A DNA stretch of 56,261 nt, from the NCBI GenBank assembly GCA_002798175.1, contig NWQL01000004.1, positions 184,605 to 240,865 of the forward strand. Direction: 5' to 3'. Shown piece by piece: positions 50,183-56,261 of the stretch. Positions within the stretch are counted from its first letter, which is position 1. The number at the start of each line of letters is the position of its first letter. This DNA is from Lysobacteraceae bacterium NML91-0213. Lineage in GTDB: Bacteria; Pseudomonadota; Gammaproteobacteria; Xanthomonadales; Xanthomonadaceae. The notes below the pieces were generated by a model. That model was not told the origin of the DNA and did no database searches. It saw nothing but the letters and a program-made list of their open reading frames with translations. Both the position numbers and the translations under genes were made by a program.

Positions 50183-52021
50183 ATGGACACCGCACTCTCG
50201 CTCACCACCGACATGAAGATCGTCCTCGGCCTGGTGAGCCTGACGATGGTCCTGTTCGTGTTCCAGCGGGTACGTGCCGACCTCGTCGCGCTGGTGATCC
50301 TGGTGCTGCTCGGGCTGACCGGGCAGGTCGCGCCGGAGGACGTGTTCAACGGCTTCTCGTCGAACGCGGTGATCAGCATCATCGCCACGATGATCCTGGG
50401 CATGGGGCTGGAGCGCACCGGTGCGCTCAACCGCCTCGCCGGGTGGTTGCTGCGGCGTGCGCATGGCGTCGAGCGCCGGCTGCTGCTGCTGACCTCGGCG
50501 GTTGCCGGCGTCAACTCCTCGTTCATGCAGAACCCATCGGTGATGGCGCTGTACCTGCCGGTGCTGTCGCGGCTGTCGTCGCGCACCGGCCTGCCGCTGT
50601 CGCGGATGCTGATGCCGGTGGGCGCGGCGATCGTGATGGGCGGCTCGCTGACGATGGTCGGCAACTCGCCGCTGATCCTGCTCAATGACCTGCTGGTGGC
50701 CGCCAATGCCAACCTGCCGTCGGGCGTGGCGACGCTGGTGCCGCTGAACATGTTCGCACCGCTGCCGATCGGCCTGGCACTGCTTGCGCTGGGGCTGGGC
50801 TACTTCCACTTCTTCGGCGAGAAGCTGCTGCGCGAAGGGCCCGACACCAGCGTGACGCCGGGCCGCACGCAGAGCTACTTCGCCCGCACCTACGGCATCG
50901 AAGGCGACGTGTTCGAACTGACCGTCACCGCCGACAGCCCGCTGGTGGGCATGACCTTCGGCGAGGCCGAGGCACTGCACAACGCGCCGGTGATGCTGGC
51001 CCTCAAGGCCGATGGCGAAGCCAGGCTCGCCCCCGCCGCCGACAGCCGCATCTGGGTGGGCAGCGTGATCGGGGTGATGGGCCCGCGCCAGCACGTGGCC
51101 GATTTCGCCCAGAACCAGTTCCTGCGCATGAGCGCGCGGCTGCGCAACTTCGGCGACCTGTTCAATCCCGCGCGCGCCGGCATCAGCGAGGCGGTGGTGC
51201 CACCGACCTCGAGCTATATCGGCAAGACCGCGAACGAACTGCAGTTGCGTCGCCAGCTCGGCCTGCGCCTGCTGGCGATCAACCGCGACAAGGAAGTGAT
51301 CACCGACGACGTGCGCAACCTCGCGCTGCGCGCCGGCGACATGCTGGTGCTGCACAGCTTCTGGCATGCACTGGCCGACAACGCCAAGGGCCGCGACTTC
51401 GTCGTGGTGACCGACTATCCGAAAGGCGAGCAGCGCCCGCACAAGTTCAAGATCGCGATGGCGATCTTCGCGGTGACGATGCTGATCGCGCTGTCATCGC
51501 GCATCCCCACGTCGATCGCGCTGATGACCGGCGTGGCCGGCATGCTGGTCTGCGGGGTGCTGAAGATGGACGAGGCCTACAGCGCGATCAACTGGAAGAC
51601 GGTGTTCCTGATGGCCTGCCTGATCCCGCTGGGCTGGGCGATGGACTCCAGCGGCGCGGCGGCCTGGGTGGCCGGCAACACGATCGACCAGCTGCCGACC
51701 GGCTTGCCGGTGTGGGTGCTGGAAATCGCGGTCGCGCTGTTGACCACGGCGTTCTCGCTGGTGATCAGCCATGTCGGCGCGACGATTGTCGTGGTGCCGC
51801 TGGCGATCAACCTGGCACTCGCCGCGGGCGCCGACCCGACCGTGTTCGCGCTGATCGTGGCGCTGTCGGCCTCCAACAACTTCATGACCCAGTCCAACCC
51901 GGTGGTCTCGATGATGACCGGCCCGGCGGGCTATACCGCCGGCGACCTGTGGCGCGCGGGCCTGCCGCTGTCCATGGCCTATTCGATGATCATCGTGCTG
52001 ATGGTCAACCTGTTCTTCTGA
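50183..52021 (+). CDS. SLC13-type permease with two RCK_C domains
   Basis: A 612-residue membrane protein: an N-terminal transporter half (about 1-210), a cytosolic insert with two TrkA-C/RCK_C modules (about 230-305 and 335-410) and a second transporter half. VNSSFMQNPSVMALYLPV and SHVGATIVVVPLAINLALAAG are the SLC13 hairpin/Asn-Thr-type signature regions. Members export or import dicarboxylates, sulfate or other anions; the ion here is unknown. It starts 20 bp after trmB with no terminator. Confidence 0.85.
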   Translation: MDTALSLTTDMKIVLGLVSLTMVLFVFQRVRADLVALVILVLLGLTGQVAPEDVFNGFSSNAVISIIATMILGMGLERTGALNRLAGWLLRRAHGVERRLLLLTSAVAGVNSSFMQNPSVMALYLPVLSRLSSRTGLPLSRMLMPVGAAIVMGGSLTMVGNSPLILLNDLLVAANANLPSGVATLVPLNMFAPLPIGLALLALGLGYFHFFGEKLLREGPDTSVTPGRTQSYFARTYGIEGDVFELTVTADSPLVGMTFGEAEALHNAPVMLALKADGEARLAPAADSRIWVGSVIGVMGPRQHVADFAQNQFLRMSARLRNFGDLFNPARAGISEAVVPPTSSYIGKTANELQLRRQLGLRLLAINRDKEVITDDVRNLALRAGDMLVLHSFWHALADNAKGRDFVVVTDYPKGEQRPHKFKIAMAIFAVTMLIALSSRIPTSIALMTGVAGMLVCGVLKMDEAYSAINWKTVFLMACLIPLGWAMDSSGAAAWVAGNTIDQLPTGLPVWVLEIAVALLTTAFSLVISHVGATIVVVPLAINLALAAGADPTVFALIVALSASNNFMTQSNPVVSMMTGPAGYTAGDLWRAGLPLSMAYSMIIVLMVNLFF

Positions 52022-52036
52022 TCCGCCACGATGCCG

Positions 52037-52360
52037 TCAGGCCAGTACGACCTGGCCGTCGCGGACCTCCACCGGCACCGCGCGCAGGCTCTGGCCGCGG
52101 CAGGGACCGGCCACGCACATCCCGCCACCGGTCTCGAAGCTGGCCCCATGCGCGGCGCAGACGAGCAGGCCATCCTTCGACTTCAGGAACTGGCCCGGCG
52201 CCCAGTCCAGCCGCCGCCCGGCATGCGGGCAGATGTTGAGCCAGGCCCGCACGTCGCCGCCTTCGCGATGCACGATCAGCGATTCCGCCGCGCCGTCGAC
52301 AACGGCCTCGACATCGGCGAAGCCGGCATCGGGAATGGCGGACAGGGCGATCAGGGACAT
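52037..52360 (-). CDS. Small Rieske [2Fe-2S] protein
   Basis: A 107-residue ferredoxin-like Rieske domain. Ligands are Cys44 and His46 in CPHAGRRLDW and Cys68 and His71 in CAAHGASF. Additional Cys82 and Cys87 follow. It probably transfers electrons to a partner oxygenase or reductase that is not seen nearby. The ATG at 52360 gives MSLIALSAIPD; longer frames lack a ribosome site. It is convergent with the SLC13 permease (15 bp). Confidence 0.88.
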   Translation of the reverse strand: MSLIALSAIPDAGFADVEAVVDGAAESLIVHREGGDVRAWLNICPHAGRRLDWAPGQFLKSKDGLLVCAAHGASFETGGGMCVAGPCRGQSLRAVPVEVRDGQVVLA

Positions 52361-52461
52361 GCACGGACTCCTTATGGGCACGCTTAACGAACTGCTTACT
52401 TCCAGGAACTCCGGGCGTCGGATACTGTCCGACACACAGTCTTCACATTGTCACACGGCCG

Positions 52462-52749
52462 ATGTTCTCCAGCACCCTGCACACTCTTCGCCTGCGCCTG
52501 CACTCGTCGATGTTCGACGCGCTGTTCGCGCCCCGCAAGCCGCGTCATCCGCTGTTGCGCATCGGCATCGGCCTGGTGGGCCTGGCGCTGCTGGCGGTGC
52601 TTCTGGTGTTCGGGGTGGTGATCGGCGCGGGCATGCTGGCCGTGGGCCTGGTGGCCCGGGCATTGCGCCAGCCGCGTACGCGGCCGGCGGCCCAGGCCGA
52701 CGTGCTCGACGCCGAGTTCCGGATCGTCGACAAGCCGCTGCTGCGCTGA
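52462..52749 (+). CDS. Hypothetical single-pass membrane protein
   Basis: A 95-residue protein with a basic N-terminus and one long hydrophobic segment at about 32-66 (LRIGIGLVGLALLAVLLVFG...). A short C-terminal tail ends DVLDAEFRIVDKPLL. I do not recognise a domain. Codon use resembles the neighbours and it precedes the FAH gene by 10 bp in the same orientation, so it is probably a real, co-transcribed gene. Confidence 0.7.
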   Translation: MFSSTLHTLRLRLHSSMFDALFAPRKPRHPLLRIGIGLVGLALLAVLLVFGVVIGAGMLAVGLVARALRQPRTRPAAQADVLDAEFRIVDKPLLR

Positions 52750-52759
52750 AGGATTGCAG

Positions 52760-53479
52760 ATGGACGACCTGATCCGGGCGCCGGCGACGCCACGCGTCCA
52801 CGTGCGTGGCGGCGGGCGTTTCCCGGTGCACCGCATCTACTGCGTGGGCCGCAACTTCGCCGACCATGCGCGCGAGATGGGCGCTGCGGTACCGGCATCG
52901 CGCGAAGCGCGCGGGCGGCCGGTGTTCTTCACGAAGCCGGCCGATGCCGTGGTGGTCGGGCACGAGGTTCCCTACCCGTCCGCCACGTCCGACCTGCACC
53001 ACGAGGTCGAACTGGTCGTGGCCGTCGGCACCGACGCACCGCACGGCGTTCTCGCCGTCGAGGATGCGTCCGCGCTGGTGTTCGGCTATGGCGTGGGGCT
53101 CGACCTGACCCGCCGCGACCTGCAGGCCGAGGCCAAGGCCAAGGGCCTGCCCTGGGACATCGCCAAGGGCTTCGATGCATCGGCGCCGGTCGGTGAACTG
53201 GTGCCGGCCGCGGCGATCGACGACGCGGCACTGGCGACGCTGGAGCTGTCGCTCACCGTCAACGGCGGGCTGCGCCAGCGCGCGCCGCTGTCGCAGCTCA
53301 TCTGGAACGTACCGGAAATCCTTCACGAACTGTCGCGGCTGTACCGCCTGCGCGCCGGCGACCTGGTGTTCATGGGCACGCCGGCCGGCGTTGCCGCGCT
53401 GTCGCCGGGCGACCACTGCGTGGCGATGCTCGGCGAGGTCGCGCGCATGGAATGCCGGATCACCCCAGCGCACGTATAG
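52760..53479 (+). CDS. Fumarylacetoacetate hydrolase-family protein
   Basis: A 239-residue FAH-fold enzyme. IYCVGRNFADHAREMG, the metal-binding HHEVELVVAVG (glutamate pair in ExE), GYGVGLDLTRRDLQ and LVFMGTPAGVAAL follow the family order. Family members hydrolyse or isomerise carbon-carbon bonds of beta-keto acids in aromatic catabolism, or act as oxaloacetate decarboxylases. Substrate cannot be set here. The ATG at 52760 follows AAGGA. A TTG at 52754 would add two residues. Confidence 0.87.
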   Translation: MDDLIRAPATPRVHVRGGGRFPVHRIYCVGRNFADHAREMGAAVPASREARGRPVFFTKPADAVVVGHEVPYPSATSDLHHEVELVVAVGTDAPHGVLAVEDASALVFGYGVGLDLTRRDLQAEAKAKGLPWDIAKGFDASAPVGELVPAAAIDDAALATLELSLTVNGGLRQRAPLSQLIWNVPEILHELSRLYRLRAGDLVFMGTPAGVAALSPGDHCVAMLGEVARMECRITPAHV

Positions 53480-53480
53480 T
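53475..53480 (+). promoter_or_regulatory. -10 element TATAGT of mscL
   Basis: TATAGT overlaps the stop codon of the FAH-family gene and gives a leader of about 23 nt with an AGAGG ribosome site before ATG 53510. Confidence 0.5.
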
Positions 53481-53509
53481 CGCGCCGTCTTTCCACGAAG
53501 AGGTGTGCG

Positions 53510-53941
53510 ATGGGCGTACTCGCCGAATTCAAGGAATTCGCCGTGCGCGGCAACGTGATCGATCTCGCCGTTGGCGTGGTCATCGGTGCATCGTTCGGCA
53601 AGATCGTCACCGCGCTGGTCGACAACGTGATCATGCCGCCACTGGGGCTGCTGATCGGCGGCATCGATTTCGCCGACTGGGAAATCGTGCTGCGTCGCGA
53701 GACGGTGGATGCCGCCGGCGAGACCGTTCCCGCGGTCACGATCGGCATCGGCATCTTCCTCAACACGATGGTGCAGTTCGTCATCGTGGCGTTCGCGATC
53801 TTCCTGCTGGTCAAGGTGATCAACCGCCTCAAGCGCAAGCAGGCCGAAGCACCGGCGGAAGCGCCACCGCCTGCGGAGGACGTGCTGCTGCTGCGCGAGA
53901 TCCGCGATGCGCTGAAGTCGCCACCCGCGCGCATCGGCTGA
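53510..53941 (+). CDS. mscL: Large-conductance mechanosensitive channel
   Basis: MscL is a homopentameric channel releasing solutes on hypo-osmotic shock. The 143-residue protein starts with the amphipathic helix [21 protein letters not shown], then TM1 (16-45), a periplasmic loop and TM2 (about 77-103). The C-terminal cytoplasmic helix ends [10 protein letters not shown]. All are conserved. The loop is enlarged and acidic ([12 protein letters not shown]). Confidence 0.97.
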   Translation: MGVLAEFKEFAVRGNVIDLAVGVVIGASFGKIVTALVDNVIMPPLGLLIGGIDFADWEIVLRRETVDAAGETVPAVTIGIGIFLNTMVQFVIVAFAIFLLVKVINRLKRKQAEAPAEAPPPAEDVLLLREIRDALKSPPARIG

Positions 53942-54010
53942 AGCGGCACGTCGCACGGCCGCGGGCTGCTAAGCTCGCGGCCCTTCCGTTTGTGCCGATT
54001 GGAGTGCGCG

Positions 54011-55393
54011 ATGCGCGTTGCCGCCCTGCTGTTCGCCCTTGCGTCCACGTTCGCCGTGCAGGCTTCCGACCCGCTTTCCCCAGGTGCGCTCGATACCGCC
54101 GCGGACCTGCGCGAACGCGCGCTCGCCGACGACACCGGCTATCGGATCATCGAATCGCTGACCACCACGATCGGCCCACGGTTGCCCGGCAGCGAAGCGG
54201 ACGCGCGTGCGGTGGCCTGGGCGCAGGCGAAGTTCGAATCGCTCGGCTTCGACCGCGTGTGGACCGAGCCGGTGACGTTTCCGAAGTGGGAGCGGCGCAG
54301 CGAGCGCGCGGCGGTCGTCGGCGCACACGCGCAGCCGCTGGTGGTCACCGCGCTGGGCGGCAGCCCGGGCGGCACCGTCGAAGGCGAGATCGTGCGCTTC
54401 GCCACCTTCGCCGAACTCGAGGCCGCACCCGCTGGTATGGTCGCGGGGAAGATCGTGTTCGTCGATTTCGCGATGGAGCGCACGCGCGATGGTTCCGGCT
54501 ACGACGCGGCCGGGCCGGTGCGCGGGCGCGGGCCGTCGGTGGCTGCGTCCAAGGGCGCGGTGGGCTTTCTGATGCGCTCGTTGAGCACCAGCCGCAACCG
54601 CGTCGCCAATACCGGTATCACGCGCTTCGCCGAGGGGGTGACGCCGATTCCCGCCGCCGCCACCTCGCTGCCGGACGCCGAACAGCTGGTACGCCTGCTG
54701 GCGCGCGGCCCGGTCCGGGTACGCCTGGAACTGGATTGCGGCTGGAACGGCGAGTACACCTCGCACAACGTGATCGGCGAACTCACCGGCCGCGAGGCCC
54801 CCGACGAGATCGTGGTGATCGCCAGCCACCTCGATTCATGGGACCACGGCACCGGCGCGGTGGACGACGCTTCGGGCGTGGGCATCACCATGGCCGCGGG
54901 CCGGCTGATCGCACAGTTGCCCCAGCGCCCGCGTCGCAGCCTGCGCGTGATCGCGTTCGCCAACGAGGAACAGGGCCTGCTCGGCGCGCGCCAGTACGCG
55001 CAGCGCCATGCAGGCACGATGGCGCAGCACGTGATAGGCGCCGAAAGCGACTTCGGCTCGGGGCGCATCTATGCGTTCAACACCAGCGCCAGGGATGGTA
55101 CCCACGCGCTGTCGCGACAGATCGCCGGTGCACTGGCGCCGCTGGGAATCGAGTTCCAGCCGGAGCAGGGCGGCCCCGGGCCCGACATCATTCCGCTGGC
55201 CCAGGCCGGCATGCCCTGGGCCTGGCTGGGCCAGGACGGCAGTGCGTACTTCGACCTGCACCACAACGCCGACGACACCCTCGACAAGGTCGACGCGGAT
55301 GACGTGAAGCACAACGTCGCCGCCTACGCCGTGTTCGCATGGCTGGCCGCCGAGGCGGCGGCGGACTTCCGTACGCCGGCCCCGGCCGAGTAA
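54011..55393 (+). CDS. Exported M28 zinc peptidase
   Basis: A 460-residue exported M28 family aminopeptidase. The signal peptide (RVAALLFALASTFAVQA) comes first, then a PA-domain-like insert and the catalytic core. Di-zinc ligands are in SHLDSWDHGTGAVDDASG, NEEQGLLGARQY, ESDFGSG and the C-terminal DLHHNADDTLDKV. It likely releases N-terminal residues from peptides in the periplasm or medium. The ATG at 54011, with TTGGAG upstream, is preferred over 53990, which would lengthen the signal sequence unhelpfully. Confidence 0.92.
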   Translation: MRVAALLFALASTFAVQASDPLSPGALDTAADLRERALADDTGYRIIESLTTTIGPRLPGSEADARAVAWAQAKFESLGFDRVWTEPVTFPKWERRSERAAVVGAHAQPLVVTALGGSPGGTVEGEIVRFATFAELEAAPAGMVAGKIVFVDFAMERTRDGSGYDAAGPVRGRGPSVAASKGAVGFLMRSLSTSRNRVANTGITRFAEGVTPIPAAATSLPDAEQLVRLLARGPVRVRLELDCGWNGEYTSHNVIGELTGREAPDEIVVIASHLDSWDHGTGAVDDASGVGITMAAGRLIAQLPQRPRRSLRVIAFANEEQGLLGARQYAQRHAGTMAQHVIGAESDFGSGRIYAFNTSARDGTHALSRQIAGALAPLGIEFQPEQGGPGPDIIPLAQAGMPWAWLGQDGSAYFDLHHNADDTLDKVDADDVKHNVAAYAVFAWLAAEAAADFRTPAPAE

Positions 55394-55458
55394 CGCCGGA
55401 CGCGGTTGCAGGATTGAACGCGCGGCGCCGGCCGCGCCCCGGCGCAGGGCGTTGGCCG

Positions 55459-56261
55459 TCAGGTCGCCCGTGACGCCCAGTGCGCCAGCAGGACCGCGGT
55501 GGCGGCGGCAACGTTGAGGCTTTCCACCGCACCCGTGCCGGGAATCGAGACCCGCAGGTCGCAGGCACCGGCAAGGTCGGCGTCCATGCCCTCGCCTTCG
55601 GCGCCCAGCACGTAGACCAGCCGCTGCGGCGCCGGCGTGGCGAACAGCGGGCTGCCGTCGCGGACCACGGTCGCGGCCAGGCGGAAGCCGGCGGCGCGCA
55701 ACAGCGCCATCGAGTCGACCACCGGCCCCAGCCGCACCAGCGGCAGCGCTTCGGCACCCCCTTCGGCCACGCGTGCGGCCGCCCCCGACAGCGTCAGGGA
55801 GCTGCGCTCGGGAAGCAGCACTGCGGCCACCCCGAAGTGCGCGGCCGACCGGAGGATGGCGCCGAAGTTGTGCGGGTTGCCGACGCCATCCAGCCACAGC
55901 AGGCACTGCGGTCCCGCAGGCAGCGCCGGCAGCCACTCGGCCAGCGACAGCGGCTGCTCGCGCAGCACGTCGGCCACCACGCCCTCGTGGTGGGCGCTGG
56001 CGGCAAGCTTGCCCAGCTCGTCGTCGGTAACCACGCGGTAGCCGACGCGCCGGGCGACGCACCATTTCAGCAGCGGTTGCAGGTGCGGAATCCGCGACTG
56101 GTTGAGATACACCTTGCGGATCGCCCCGGGGCGACGCGCGAACACCGCCTGCACCGCGTTGAAGCCATGCAGGCGCAGCTCGCCGCCGCGCCCGGCGCGC
56201 GGTGCTGGCGGGGCGGACGGCGCCTGCGCGGCTTCATGCAGTGCCGCGGCGGGTGCGGCGG
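55459..56261 (-). CDS. SpoU/TrmH-family RNA 2'-O-methyltransferase, 5'-truncated
   Basis: The frame continues to the end of the window (56261), so the start is outside. The visible 267 residues begin with an alanine-proline-rich stretch, then GELRLHGFNAVQAVFARRPG, a substrate-binding N-domain, and the SPOUT knot. The three motifs are LWLDGVGNPHNFGAILRS, LVYVLGAEGEGM and VSIPGTGAVESLNVAAA. These make a SAM-dependent ribose methyltransferase of the RlmB/TrmH group acting on tRNA or 23S rRNA; the target is not resolvable. An internal ATG at 56154 is unlikely as start, because the conserved N-domain would be cut. Confidence 0.92.
   Translation of the reverse strand, partial: AAPAAALHEAAQAPSAPPAPRAGRGGELRLHGFNAVQAVFARRPGAIRKVYLNQSRIPHLQPLLKWCVARRVGYRVVTDDELGKLAASAHHEGVVADVLREQPLSLAEWLPALPAGPQCLLWLDGVGNPHNFGAILRSAAHFGVAAVLLPERSSLTLSGAAARVAEGGAEALPLVRLGPVVDSMALLRAAGFRLAATVVRDGSPLFATPAPQRLVYVLGAEGEGMDADLAGACDLRVSIPGTGAVESLNVAAATAVLLAHWASRAT

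Overview
The window is an ordinary-looking stretch of bacterial chromosome from a GC-rich gammaproteobacterium, most likely Xanthomonadaceae/Lysobacteraceae (Luteimonas, Lysobacter or Xanthomonas-like). This is inferred from the very high third-position GC, a roughly 1000-residue Oar-like TonB-dependent receptor, the thiS-thiG-trmB order, GTP-type PEP carboxykinase, and an EstA-type GDSL autotransporter. No taxonomic search was possible. I see no insertion sequence, phage, integron, CRISPR array or replication origin. Genes are dense and compositionally uniform.

Layout. 1-0.9 kb: 3' end of a DUF4426 gene, a REP-like hairpin, and a DoxX membrane protein. 1-7.3 kb: a cobalamin-type binding protein and pdxH on the minus strand, divergent from a P-loop glycerate kinase. 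Then come an in-frame AroK-AroB fusion, a stand-alone WGR protein, hemE and an EamA transporter. 7.3-13.2 kb (minus): the four-gene ligase-associated DNA repair cassette (beta-lactamase-fold exonuclease, ATP-dependent ligase, Lhr-type helicase, PdeM phosphoesterase). 13.3-20.4 kb (minus): two paralogous propeller/hybrid histidine kinases overlapping by ATGA, 58 bp upstream of the repair cassette on the same strand. 20.5-29.3 kb: YceI, glutaredoxin-like, SdaA, a phytase-like lipoprotein, an M23 peptidase, a GT-B glycosyltransferase, RF3, a hemolysin III-family protein and a MliC-like lipoprotein. 29.4-35.6 kb: AsmA, a CBS protein plus GtrB-like GT2, MtgA, Hsp33 and an outer-membrane candidate.

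36-46 kb: the TonB receptor, pckG, a TetR regulator divergent from fadE with a clear operator over the fadE promoter, and a nucleotide-transporter-like carrier. 46-56 kb: tRNA-Gly(CCC), a GDSL autotransporter, thiS-thiG-trmB, an SLC13-type permease with RCK_C domains, a small Rieske protein, an FAH-family hydrolase, MscL, an M28 peptidase, and the 5'-truncated end of a SpoU methyltransferase.

Most genes are housekeeping: aromatic amino acids, haem, pyridoxal phosphate, thiamin, serine breakdown, gluconeogenesis, beta-oxidation, envelope biogenesis and proteostasis. The most notable points are: the AroK-AroB continuous frame; the tandem propeller kinases abutting a DNA-repair operon; a repeated architecture of a -10 hexamer 6-8 nt before the ATG, predicting many leaderless mRNAs; symmetric or paired -10 elements between divergent genes; and palindromes controlling fadE and lying between tetR and pckG. 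I do not see strong evidence for a wholly new system. The kinase-repair linkage is the best candidate for something undescribed.
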